From GCA-2709075 sp038146865 (GTDB lineage Bacteria > Pseudomonadota > Alphaproteobacteria > MPNO01 > UBA2964): a stretch of 64,000 nt of DNA. This document shows positions 44,973-53,828 of the stretch, in pieces. The notes beneath the pieces are model-generated. The model did not search any database and was not told where the DNA came from. It saw only the letters and a program-made list of their open reading frames with translations. The stretch spans positions 186,001-250,000 of the forward strand of contig JAYQSL010000007.1 in NCBI GenBank assembly GCA_038146865.1, read 5' to 3'. The position numbers were made by a program, and so were the translations under genes. How positions within the stretch are numbered: position 1 is the first letter of the stretch; each line of letters starts with the position of its first letter.

Positions 44973-45740
44973 CTAATGGCTTAAAATTTGGCTAAGGAAA
45001 AGTTTGGTTCTCTCCGATTGCGGATTTTCAAAAAACTCTTTTGGCGTATTGCTCTCAATAATTTGACCTTCATCCATGAATACAACCTTATCAGCAACCT
45101 GAGCGGCAAATCCCATCTCATGTGTGACAACCAACATTGTCATCCCTGACTCAGCCAGATCCACCATTACATCTAAAACTTCTTTTATCATTTCCGGATC
45201 GAGGGCGGACGTAGGTTCATCAAAGAGCATTATTTTTGGTTGCATGCAAAGAGAGCGGGCGATAGCTACCCTTTGTTGTTGGCCGCCAGATAATTGACCG
45301 GGATATTTATTCGCTTGTTCTGGAATTTTTACTTTCTCTAATAGCTGCATTGCGATCCTTTCGGCCTCGGCTTTCGGGGTGTTGCGCACCCAGACCGGCG
45401 CTAATGTGCAGTTTTCTAAAACTGTAAGATGTGGAAATAAGTTAAAGGATTGAAAGACCATACCGACTTCTTTTCGGACGGCCTCAATATTTTTTAAATC
45501 GCCTTTCAGTTCGATGCCATCGACGAAGATCTGGCCTTCTTGATGCTCCTCTAAGTAATTTATGCATCTAATTAATGTGGATTTGCCGCTGCCAGATGGT
45601 CCGCAGATTACAATCCGCTCTCCACTGGCAACGGACAAAGATATATCTCGGAGAACGTGGAAAGATCCGAACCATTTATTTAGTCCACAAATTTCTATTA
45701 AGGACTTGTGGCGAAATTCTGCAGCATTTCCATTATTCAT
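44973..45740 (-). CDS. aapP: AapP-like amino-acid ABC transporter ATPase
   Basis: The ATPase of a polar amino-acid uptake system. Walker A GPSGSGKST, Q-loop FQSFNLFPH, signature LSGGQQQR, Walker B IMLFDEP and the switch His in VTHEMGF are intact. 255 residues from the ATG at 45740, which overlaps the aapM stop as ATGA. The frame stays open further upstream into aapM, but that is not used. Last gene of aapJQMP. Confidence 0.95.
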   Translation of the reverse strand: MNNGNAAEFRHKSLIEICGLNKWFGSFHVLRDISLSVASGERIVICGPSGSGKSTLIRCINYLEEHQEGQIFVDGIELKGDLKNIEAVRKEVGMVFQSFNLFPHLTVLENCTLAPVWVRNTPKAEAERIAMQLLEKVKIPEQANKYPGQLSGGQQQRVAIARSLCMQPKIMLFDEPTSALDPEMIKEVLDVMVDLAESGMTMLVVTHEMGFAAQVADKVVFMDEGQIIESNTPKEFFENPQSERTKLFLSQILSH

Positions 45741-46861
45741 GATGACCATCCATTTGAACCTTTTGTTCCCAAACGACGTTCTAACCACATCGAGTAACGG
45801 GACATAGAAAAGCAAATGATAAAGAAAAAGAGAGCAACAAAAACATATGTTTCGGTGGATAATCCTAACCAATCCGGATTGGCAACCATCGCATTTGCGA
45901 TGCCTAAAATATCGAAAAGACCTATAACAATCACGAGGGTGGTATCTTTAAAAAGACCAATAAACGTATTAACGATTCCCGGTATCGATATGCGAAGCGC
46001 TTGTGGAAGTATGATCAAACGCATCGATTGAAAATAATTTAAGCCCATGGCCTTAGCAGCCTCATATTGTCCTGATGGTATCGCTTGAAGCCCTCCTCGA
46101 ATAACTTCGGCCATGTAGGCAGAGGCAAACGCGGTGACCATTATTATCACTCTAATTACTGAGTCTAAGGTTGCATCTGGCGGAAGAAAAATGGGAAGTA
46201 AGATATTTGACACAAAGAGGAGTGTGATCAAGGGGACGCCTCGGACGATTTCTATAAAACTTATGCACACCCACTTGATGAGCGGTAGTTTGGACCTCCG
46301 TCCTAGGGCAAGTAAGATTCCCACCGGCAGTGACAGGACAATACCTGATAGGCCTACAATTAAGTTCAGCATGAACCCGCCAAATTTATCGGAGGCGACA
46401 CTTGGAAGCCCGAACCCTCCCACAAGAAGAATGGTGGCTATAAAGGGATAGGCGATTGAAAATATTCGGAGATATCTCTGGGCTGGCACCCTCTCAAAGA
46501 GCCAGGGGGCGAGAGCGGGGAGTAGCAGGAAAAAGGCGACCATTGGCCTCCATCTCTCTTGCTCAGGATAAAATCCAAAGAGGAATTGCCCCATCCTCTG
46601 GTCGATCCATGCCCAGCAGGCCCCAGTATTTTGGCAAGCAAACCGATTATCTCCAGCAACCTGTGAACTCAAAAACACCCAATCAATTCCTGCCGGGATA
46701 ATTAAAATTAATCCGCAGATACAAATGACGGTAAGAAGACTATTGTAAATATTGGAAAATAAATTTTGACGTAACCAACCGATTGCGCCGGTTGACCCGA
46801 TGGGAGGCGGGCGTGGTTTGGTTCTATTGTTTTTTTCCATACTTTTGATGACTGAGCTCAT
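45737..46861 (-). CDS. aapM: AapM-like amino-acid ABC transporter permease
   Basis: 374 residues, the long AapM type: an N-terminal pair of membrane helices with a periplasmic segment (residues 35-120, including WRPMVAFF), then the permease core. The EAA loop that docks to the ATPase reads QYEAAKAMGLNYFQSMRLIILPQ. Conserved IVRGVPLITLLF and TAFASAYMAEVIRGGL are present. Its start overlaps the aapQ stop by 4 bases and its stop overlaps aapP likewise. Confidence 0.95.
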   Translation of the reverse strand: MSSVIKSMEKNNRTKPRPPPIGSTGAIGWLRQNLFSNIYNSLLTVICICGLILIIPAGIDWVFLSSQVAGDNRFACQNTGACWAWIDQRMGQFLFGFYPEQERWRPMVAFFLLLPALAPWLFERVPAQRYLRIFSIAYPFIATILLVGGFGLPSVASDKFGGFMLNLIVGLSGIVLSLPVGILLALGRRSKLPLIKWVCISFIEIVRGVPLITLLFVSNILLPIFLPPDATLDSVIRVIIMVTAFASAYMAEVIRGGLQAIPSGQYEAAKAMGLNYFQSMRLIILPQALRISIPGIVNTFIGLFKDTTLVIVIGLFDILGIANAMVANPDWLGLSTETYVFVALFFFIICFSMSRYSMWLERRLGTKGSNGWSS

Positions 46862-48046
46862 CGTTCCACCAGAGAAATTCGTTTATTATACCAATTCATA
46901 TAGGCAGAGGTTGCGAGGCTGAGAGATAGATACACCGCCATCCAGATTGCAACAATTTCTAGGGCATGCCCGCTTTGATTTAAAATGGTTCCTCCTATAG
47001 AGACCAAGTCTTGATATCCAATGGCAATCGCTAACGAAGAGTTTTTTGTAAGATTTAGATATTGGCTGGTAAGTGGCGGAATGATCACCCTAAAGGCTTG
47101 TGGCAGAATAATCAGCCTCATCGTTTGTTTATTTCTAAGGCCAAGGGATTGGGCAGCTTCCGTTTGGCCGACGCTTACCGAAAGTATCCCGGCTCGCACA
47201 ATTTCTGAGATAAAAGCCCCGGTATAAGTGGCAAGAGCCACCCAGAGCGCTAGTAACTCCGGTGTTATATTAATCCCGCCAGTAAAGTTGAAGCGAGTTC
47301 TTTTTGGAATTTCCCAAACCATTGGTTCGTTTAGGCCGAAAAAAATCAGCACGGGTATACCTACAATTAGCAAAAGCCCGATCGGTAAAACTCGGAAGGT
47401 CCTTCCCGTTTCTAATTGACGTCGTCGGGACCACAGCGCTAATGCAAATGTCGCGACAAGACCAACCAGAAAAGTAAGTAATACCCAAAAAAACGATTGT
47501 TCAAAAATAGGTGACGGACCCCGTAAACCTCGATTGTTGAGGAAAAAACACTTCAAAAATTTCAACACTATCTCTTACCCTCGGCAAACTCGTGAAAGTG
47601 GCCCACCAAAAGATGATCTGGAGAAGGAGGGGAACGTTTCGTGTAATTTCGACGTATGTAGTGACGATCCGGCTTACAAGCCAATTTTTTGAAAGTCTCA
47701 GTATCCCGGCCAAAAAACCAATAATGGTGGCTGCAATGATGCCCAAGCTTGATACAAGGACAGTATTTAAGAGCCCTACGACTAGGGCTCTGCCAAATGA
47801 AGATTGTGAAGAGAAGCTTATTAGCCGTTGGTTGATATCAAAAAAAGCCTGGTTTGTTAAAAATTCAAAGCCGGCGGTGAGGCCAGCCTTTTGCAGATTT
47901 GCAATCGTGTTGGCGGTTATGAATGCCAGAAACGATGCAATCGAGAGCAAAACTATTAGTTGAAAAAATAGACCTCTGCTTCGGGGATTAAACCAGATAT
48001 CGCGTGCTCTGATTGACAACATGTTCTTTGATGCCAGACGCGGCAT
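46858..48046 (-). pseudogene. aapQ: AapQ-like amino-acid ABC transporter permease with a one-base frameshift
   Basis: The partner permease of AapM. The first part from ATG 48046 (AAGAG upstream) runs through the ITRNVPLLLQIIFWW segment and into VEIFEVFF, after which the expected LNNRGLRGPSPIF lies in another frame. The second part to 46858 holds the EAA loop QTEAAQSLGLRNKQTMRLIILPQ and the last helices. A run of six T (sense strand, near 47546-47551) where five would restore the frame explains the break. Both parts are otherwise intact, so this is likely an indel error or a slippage site rather than an old pseudogene. Confidence 0.9.
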
Positions 48047-48086
48047 GTTAACTCTTCGCTAATATTTGAAAAAAGTAAGAGGGATG

Positions 48087-48113
48087 GGGGCCGCTGGTGA
48101 AAAGAGCGGCCCC
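48087..48113 (-). repeat. Strong G+C-rich hairpin between aapJ and aapQ
   Basis: GGGGCCGCT (48087-48095) and AGCGGCCCC (48105-48113) form a perfect 9-base-pair stem with a 9-base loop, a few bases past the true aapJ stop. Such stems after the binding-protein gene of ABC operons are known to protect the upstream mRNA and lower expression of the permease genes. No U-run follows directly, so full termination is unlikely. Confidence 0.7.
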
Positions 48114-48120
48114 TGATCAA

Positions 48121-49133
48121 TTAGCGCATTGGTGGCGCATACAAAATGCCACCATTTTTCCAAAGCGCATTAAGTCCCCTTGAGAGGCCAAGAGGAGTTT
48201 TTTCGCCTAGGTAACGATCAAAAATTTCACCGTAGTTACCTCCTGCTTTTAGGGCATGGACTGCCCAGTCTTTCTTTAAACCCAGCATTTGCCGAGGGTT
48301 CCTTCTGAGCCCAGCATTCGGTTTATCTCAGGATTTTTTGTCCCTTTTGCAAGTTTATCAACATTGGCTTTCGTGACCCCATATTCCTCGGCATTTATCA
48401 AAGCATTGAGGGTCCACCGGGCTATATCGGCCCATGCATCATCGCCTTGCCTTACTAATGGGCCCAGCGGCTCTTTGGAAATAATCTCGGGGAAGACCAT
48501 ATGATTTTTTGCGTCTGCAAAAGTTGACTTAGTCGCAGCGAGCCCCGAGGCGTCCGTTGTGTATACATCGCAGCGTTCCGCAAGATAGGCCTTTCGAGCT
48601 TCCTCATTGGTCTCTATGGGAACCGGTTCATACTTGATTTTATTCACGCGGAAAAAGTCGGCTAGGTTCAATTCCGTGGTCGTTCCGGTTTGAATACAAA
48701 CTGACGCGCCATCCAATTCTTTCGCGCTTTTTACTCCTAATTTTTTACGACCAATAAACCCTTGGCCGTCATAATAACTGACACCTATGAAGGTAAATCC
48801 CAGTTTCACATCACGTGAGAACGTCCAAGTCGTATTGCGCGACAAGACGTCAATCTCCCCTGAGGCAAGAGCAGGAAAACGGTTTTTTCCCGTTAGATTT
48901 ACGTACTTGACCTTCTTTGGGTCTCCCAAAACAGCTGCTGCAAGGGCTTGACAGTATGCTACGTCAAAACCTGCCCAGTTGCCCTTGTCATCAGTATAAG
49001 CAAACCCAGCGAGGCCGGTGTTTATTCCACATTGTAGCACACCTCTCTTCTTCACCTGATCAAGAGTGCCACTTGCAGCAGGCAGCGCTATTGCAGCTGT
49101 CGAGAGAGCTGCAAGTAAAAAACTTCTGAACAT
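48121..49133 (-). pseudogene. aapJ: AapJ-like amino-acid-binding protein, frameshifted near its 3' end
   Basis: The periplasmic binding protein of the Aap system. From ATG 49133 (AGGA upstream) there is a signal peptide MFRSFLLAALSTAAIALPAASG, then GVLQCGINTGLAGFAY and the rest of the family pattern. The frame ends early at 48276 with GKCWV. In the next frame the usual ending continues as MLGLKKDWA, then GNYGEIFDRYLG, then LNALWKNGGILYAPPMR, to a TAA at 48121. One missing A (GGCAAATG where GGCAAAATG is expected, 48288-48290) accounts for this. The loss removes about 55 residues, including a final helix of the fold. Confidence 0.9.
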
Positions 49134-49368
49134 GTCTTTCGTCCTTTTTGTAGTTCCTGAACCGTTATTTGATATAAGATCAAGAAAGAGACTGGATAAA
49201 ACGAACTCGTGAGTCAAATTTTTTCGGGAACAAGTAAGACTTACGCGCAGATTACCAAGCTTCTTACTCGTTAATTATAAGATGCAAGCCGGGCTCGAAG
49301 GGGTTTTTGTAATATTTAGTACGCTTGATTATAAGCCTGAGAGTTTTCATCAAATTGCTCTTTTTGGT

Positions 49369-50910
49369 TTAACGCAGCATATTTTGAATATTTATTTTTC
49401 GTTCCAAATAGATTTCCCTTGAAACTCGCAAAGCGGCATGCCTCTGGGAAACAGAATCGAGGGACATAAACTCGGCGGTCCAGGAAGATGGTCGAATTTG
49501 ATGACGCAGATAACCCCTTTGGTTTTCGACAAACTTTATGTGCTGATTATTTCGCAACCAACGATCTGACGTTTTACTTACTTTTTTGCCATCTCCTCCC
49601 GAAGAAATAGATGTATTTACAAATTCATGAGCTACGGGAACTTTTTTTGGTTGAGAAAAATTTACATGAAGCTCACTAGCCAGATGCCGATGTAGGTCGC
49701 CAGCAAGAGATATAGGTCCTGGGATATTATTGGACTCGATAAAAGAGAGCAGCCGCCTTCTGGGAACCCTATATCCATCCCATTTATCCATCGAATATTG
49801 CTTTAGGTTCGGATCCCGGCTCGAATTAATTTCAGTAATTGGCACACCCTGAATGATTACATTCCAAATAGAACTGGTATTTCTGAGACGACTAAATAGC
49901 CATTCTTCTTGACGTTGGCCAAACATTTGAGCGCCTGAACTCATGGCCTCAGAGCAAAGGCTCGATTTTTGCCCACCGCAAGGCTGGGGTGTTCGAAATT
50001 GTCGGGTATCACAAAAGTTAAAAGATACCGTCCGCCCAAAAGTCAGGCTGCGGTATAGCTTGAGCTGGATCTGGCTCGGAGACTGGGTAGGCCTAACCGG
50101 CATATGTTCCCACCATGCTTTAAATGCAGCGGATTTTCGATTCTGGTAGGCCGAACCTGGTATTGCGCCATGCCAATTATTTTTTATTTCATGGTCATCC
50201 CATACTGCAGAGAAAGGGTGGGCGGCGTGAGCGGCTTGTAAATCAAGATCGCTTTTGTAAAGGGCATATCTTCTGCGATATTGTTCAAGCGTTTTACAAC
50301 GAAAATCTTGATGAAGCCTCAATCCATGAGGGCTTTGGCCACCCTCGTAGATATAATCTCCAGTATGGATAATGAGGTCTAGATCGTCGGAAGCCATATG
50401 TCGGTATGCCGTGTAATATCCCGACTCAAAGTTTTGACAGCCTGCCTGCGCTATTCGAATGTCCCCAGGAAAAGCGTCAGGTGAAGGAGCTGTTCGGGTC
50501 CGTCCAGTTGGGCTCGCCACTCCACCTGCAATAAATCGATAAAAATATACGCGTGATGGTTGGAGCCCTTTAACGTCTGCGTGAATAGAGAACGCGGAGC
50601 CAGGTTTGGCGATTTCAACTCCATGCCGCAAAATATTTTTAAAGTGCTCGTCCTCAGACAGCTGCCAAGAAACAGGGGCGTGGTCGAGTGTCAATCCGCC
50701 ATGAGGCTCATCAGGTCGAGGTGCTAATCTGGTCCAGAGGACTACACTATCTGAGAGAGGATCCCCTGAAGCCACGCCCAGAGTAAAAGGATACTCTATG
50801 AACTGTCCTCGGGACGAAAGTCTACATCCCGTAAGCCCCAAGCTCGATGACATAAAAAATGCGAGGCTTTTTTTTAGAGTATTGCGACGGGAAATAATAT
50901 TTACTGCCAT
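49369..50910 (-). CDS. PhoD-like alkaline phosphatase/phosphodiesterase, Tat-exported lipoprotein
   Basis: 513 residues. The N-terminus has a twin-arginine motif SRRNTLKK, a hydrophobic stretch and a lipobox LTGC, so it should be exported folded and lipid-anchored. The PhoD core follows: FTLGVASGDP (N-terminal Ig-like domain), AQAGCQNF, HTGDYIYEGG, VWDDHEIKNNW and the late metal segment LAGDLHRH. PhoD enzymes release phosphate from esters and diesters. No Pho box is evident upstream. The start is ATG 50910, with a GTG directly before it. It lies alone between aapJ and tRNA-Val. Confidence 0.9.
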   Translation of the reverse strand: MAVNIISRRNTLKKSLAFFMSSSLGLTGCRLSSRGQFIEYPFTLGVASGDPLSDSVVLWTRLAPRPDEPHGGLTLDHAPVSWQLSEDEHFKNILRHGVEIAKPGSAFSIHADVKGLQPSRVYFYRFIAGGVASPTGRTRTAPSPDAFPGDIRIAQAGCQNFESGYYTAYRHMASDDLDLIIHTGDYIYEGGQSPHGLRLHQDFRCKTLEQYRRRYALYKSDLDLQAAHAAHPFSAVWDDHEIKNNWHGAIPGSAYQNRKSAAFKAWWEHMPVRPTQSPSQIQLKLYRSLTFGRTVSFNFCDTRQFRTPQPCGGQKSSLCSEAMSSGAQMFGQRQEEWLFSRLRNTSSIWNVIIQGVPITEINSSRDPNLKQYSMDKWDGYRVPRRRLLSFIESNNIPGPISLAGDLHRHLASELHVNFSQPKKVPVAHEFVNTSISSGGDGKKVSKTSDRWLRNNQHIKFVENQRGYLRHQIRPSSWTAEFMSLDSVSQRHAALRVSREIYLERKINIQNMLR

Positions 50911-50953
50911 CACTATCTTTAAAAAAGATTTTAATTTCCCTTTTTTAAGGTAA

Positions 50954-51028
50954 TGGTGGGCACGACTGGGATTGAACCAGTGACCCCTACGATGTCAACG
51001 TAGTGCTCTCCCGCTGAGCTACGCGCCC
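50954..51028 (-). tRNA. tRNA-Val (anticodon GAC)
   Basis: On the minus strand a complete cloverleaf is visible: acceptor GGGCGCG pairing with CGTGCCC, D-arm with TAGCTCAGCGGGAGAGCA, anticodon stem CTACG/CGTAG around loop TTGACAT (anticodon GAC, valine), T-arm with GGTTCAATCCC, discriminator A, and an encoded CCA end at 50954-50956. Confidence 0.96.
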
Positions 51029-51106
51029 CAATTCCATCACGTTGGCGTTTTACACGTGATCCCAGGCAGTTTGCAAGGTCTCGTTTTCAACTTCTTTCAA
51101 TGTGAT

Positions 51107-53260
51107 TTATTCGCTTATCGCTATCTGCCTGAGAGTCTCCGCTGTAAAGGGGATCCGTCTAGGTCTCAGACCAGTCGCATCAAATACTGCATTGGCTATT
51201 GCAGCAGCTGTGGGCCCCGCCGTAGCTTCTCCGGCTCCAAGGAACGGATCTTCGGGTCGGTCAATTATTTTTATCTCAATTTCAGGTACGTTATCAAAAC
51301 GCAATATTGGATAGGTGTCCCAATCACGGCTAGTGATGCCCCCTTTATCGTGAGTGACGGCCTCGTAAATTGTCCAACTTGCTGCTTGAATGATTCCACC
51401 TTCTAACTGTGCGGACAATCCGTCCGGGTCAACTACTTGGCCCGCGTCTGCTGCTCCAACAGCATAGTGAAGCTTTATTTCAGCTGAGTCGGTCACTTCA
51501 AGTTCTATTCCGACTGCCGCGTATGTTTTGCTGTTCTTATATTGGGCAAAGGCGATTCCATGTCCAATCCCTGGCCGCTTGTCTCTTTTGTAAAGAGAGC
51601 CGGCGGCACTTCGTAGGACATCAATCCCTCGCTCATCGGTTAGGTGTTTTAAACGAAAATCTAGTGGACTGATCTCTGCCTCAGTTGCCAACTCATCCAT
51701 AAAGGACTCAATTGCAAATACGTTGGCGTATGCGCCAAGAGTTCTGAGTGATGAAGTTCTAAGGGGCATATCTCGCACCAAATTTTTTACGAGACGCTTG
51801 TTAGGCAGATTGTAAAGTGGATCTAGGTTCCGGTGTATACCAGCGTGCCTACCCATGTTTGGGTTTGCTCTGGGTTTTGGAAGAGCGTCTTCAAGATAGT
51901 TCAGCGGCAAAAGTCGCCCTGGTCCAGCGCGGTTTGCGCCGGGTCGCGGACGATTCATATGGGTATCGCTATAGGTCTCTTGCGACCAATCAATAATTTT
52001 GCCTGAACTATCAATGCTAGCTTGCATCATCATGCTCATCGCCGGTCCATAGGGCTCCCAGGCGTGTTCATCATCTCGGGTCCATTTCAATAACACGGGC
52101 CGATTTTGAACCTTTCTTGCTATGAGCGCTGCGTCGGTTGCCGCGTCGTCAGCGCCATTATGTCCGTAACATCCAGCCCCCGGTGTATGTGTGATTATGA
52201 TGTCCTCAACATCCATCTCTAATCCGTCGGCCAATGCAGCTCGAAGCAAATAGATGCCCTGGCTGTGGCACCAGATTTTAAGTTTGTTGTCTTCGAATAT
52301 GGCGAGAGCAGCCGAAGGCCCAATCGACCCATGCATTTGATAAGGCCGGTCGTAGTTCGCTTTCAGGGTACGAAAAGCATTGTCCGGCGGAGCACCGAGC
52401 GGTGGCAATGGTCCTTCGGAAGGGACACCCTCAACCACAATAAGGCTCTCGCGCGATTTTTTATGCAGGCTCTCAAAAATGTCCTCTTCTGATAATCCAT
52501 CTCCGTGGTCCCAAGTTGTCGCGTTGAAGAGCCTCTGAGCCGCCTGGACTGCCTGATATTCCTCTTCTGCTAAAACAGCGAGGTAGGAGCCATCGCGGAT
52601 TATTTTAACTTTTTCTTCAAGCAGCTTGGCTTCTATTTTTTTATCAATCTCTTTTAGTTTTGCGTGATAGTGAGGAGGTCGGACTGGTCGGGCATGGAGC
52701 ATATTTGGTAAGATTATGTCATGGATAAAATTGGCGCTGCCACTTACGATCTTATCCATGTTTCTTGCCGTATTTCGCTTGCCAACAAATCTGTATTCGG
52801 ATCTTGGTTTAAGCGGTGCCGACTCATCAACGGTAACGCCAAAAGAGTCTTCGTCTGAGATTAAATCCCAATAGGTAATGGATCGATTAGTAGAACATGC
52901 AATAACCAACCCGTCATTCACCTCTAGCGCTTCGATGGGTGCGTCGAGAGCTAATGAGGCAAGGCGGATCAATTCCTGTCTTGCAGTAGCGGCTGCAAAC
53001 CTAACCGCGTTGCCGGACTCTTCCATAGAGTTGCTGCCTGATGTTATGCCCTCGTCCGGAGAAATAGCTGTAACGGGACATTCTACATCGATTCTACTTG
53101 GATCAACGGATAACTCTTCGGCCGCAATAAGCGCGACGGCTGTAGAGATCCTTTGGCCGATGTCCACCTTACCATTTGATATCGAGATCCTTCCGGGTTT
53201 TTTTAGCTTTATCCAACTATCAAGCCCTGGATTTTTCTTTAGAGAAGGATTATCGACCAT
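51107..53260 (-). CDS. Molybdenum hydroxylase large subunit (isoquinoline 1-oxidoreductase beta-like)
   Basis: 717 residues of the xanthine oxidase family large subunit, aldehyde/isoquinoline oxidoreductase branch, which holds the molybdopterin cytosine dinucleotide cofactor and hydroxylates N-heteroaromatics or aldehydes. The catalytic Glu is in GAGEATAGPTAAAIANA. Other typical parts are SGNAVRFAAATARQEL and VGAADAGQVVDPDGLSAQLEGG. The N-terminus begins at LDSWIKLKKPGRISI, so the twin-arginine leader found on many relatives is not visible, and no cytochrome domain is attached. It overlaps the iron-sulfur subunit gene by 11 bases. Confidence 0.92.
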   Translation of the reverse strand: MVDNPSLKKNPGLDSWIKLKKPGRISISNGKVDIGQRISTAVALIAAEELSVDPSRIDVECPVTAISPDEGITSGSNSMEESGNAVRFAAATARQELIRLASLALDAPIEALEVNDGLVIACSTNRSITYWDLISDEDSFGVTVDESAPLKPRSEYRFVGKRNTARNMDKIVSGSANFIHDIILPNMLHARPVRPPHYHAKLKEIDKKIEAKLLEEKVKIIRDGSYLAVLAEEEYQAVQAAQRLFNATTWDHGDGLSEEDIFESLHKKSRESLIVVEGVPSEGPLPPLGAPPDNAFRTLKANYDRPYQMHGSIGPSAALAIFEDNKLKIWCHSQGIYLLRAALADGLEMDVEDIIITHTPGAGCYGHNGADDAATDAALIARKVQNRPVLLKWTRDDEHAWEPYGPAMSMMMQASIDSSGKIIDWSQETYSDTHMNRPRPGANRAGPGRLLPLNYLEDALPKPRANPNMGRHAGIHRNLDPLYNLPNKRLVKNLVRDMPLRTSSLRTLGAYANVFAIESFMDELATEAEISPLDFRLKHLTDERGIDVLRSAAGSLYKRDKRPGIGHGIAFAQYKNSKTYAAVGIELEVTDSAEIKLHYAVGAADAGQVVDPDGLSAQLEGGIIQAASWTIYEAVTHDKGGITSRDWDTYPILRFDNVPEIEIKIIDRPEDPFLGAGEATAGPTAAAIANAVFDATGLRPRRIPFTAETLRQIAISE

Positions 53261-53723
53261 GATGTAACCTCTCCGATGCCTTCTTTACGGCATCCAAAAC
53301 TCTGTTGTGAGATCCGCACCTACATAAGTTTTTGTCGAGTGCTTTTCGTATTTCGTGATCCTTAGGAAAAGCAGACTTTTTTAATAGAGCAGTTGCGGAA
53401 GAGATGATCCCCGGTGTGCAGTAGCCACATTGGGCTGCATTTGATTCGATAAATGCTTCTTGGACAACCCTACCAATGGTATCTTTTGATAGGCCCTCAA
53501 TTGTTGTGATTTCCGCAGCTGTAAAATCGGATACTGCTCTCACGCAGCATTGCACAGCCTCTCCATTCACTAAAATGGTGCAGGATCCACACTGCTCTTG
53601 AGCACACCCCAGTTTGGAGCCTGTTAGCCCCAGTTTATCTCGCAAGATATATATAAGCGGAGTGGTTGGGTCACACTCTATTTCGCGTCGGGTGCCGTTA
53701 ACGGTTAGAATCATCTTCTCCAT
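53250..53723 (-). CDS. Molybdenum hydroxylase [2Fe-2S] small subunit
   Basis: 157 residues with two [2Fe-2S] clusters: a plant-ferredoxin type set in CAQEQCGSC and the later Cys of VQCC, and an all-helical set in QCGYCTPG and CRCG. It passes electrons from the molybdenum subunit onward. The ATG at 53723 has GGTGG about 5 bases upstream and is preferred to upstream in-frame starts. An ATG three codons later is possible. The gene precedes and overlaps the large subunit. No XdhC or MobA-like maturation gene is nearby. Confidence 0.94.
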   Translation of the reverse strand: MEKMILTVNGTRREIECDPTTPLIYILRDKLGLTGSKLGCAQEQCGSCTILVNGEAVQCCVRAVSDFTAAEITTIEGLSKDTIGRVVQEAFIESNAAQCGYCTPGIISSATALLKKSAFPKDHEIRKALDKNLCRCGSHNRVLDAVKKASERLHHGR

Positions 53724-53828
53724 AAGTTCCACCATTTAATATTTACTTTTCCACAAATAAGGCTCTAATCGGTTGCATCCCAGTGCCCAAAATTTTTTGC
53801 CATTATGGCATTGGAGAGAGTTATTTAC

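Noticed and set aside
44973..45872. An N-terminally extended aapP starting at 45872
   Set aside because: The extra residues come from inside aapM and are hydrophobic nonsense. The ATGA overlap at 45737-45740 gives the normal start.
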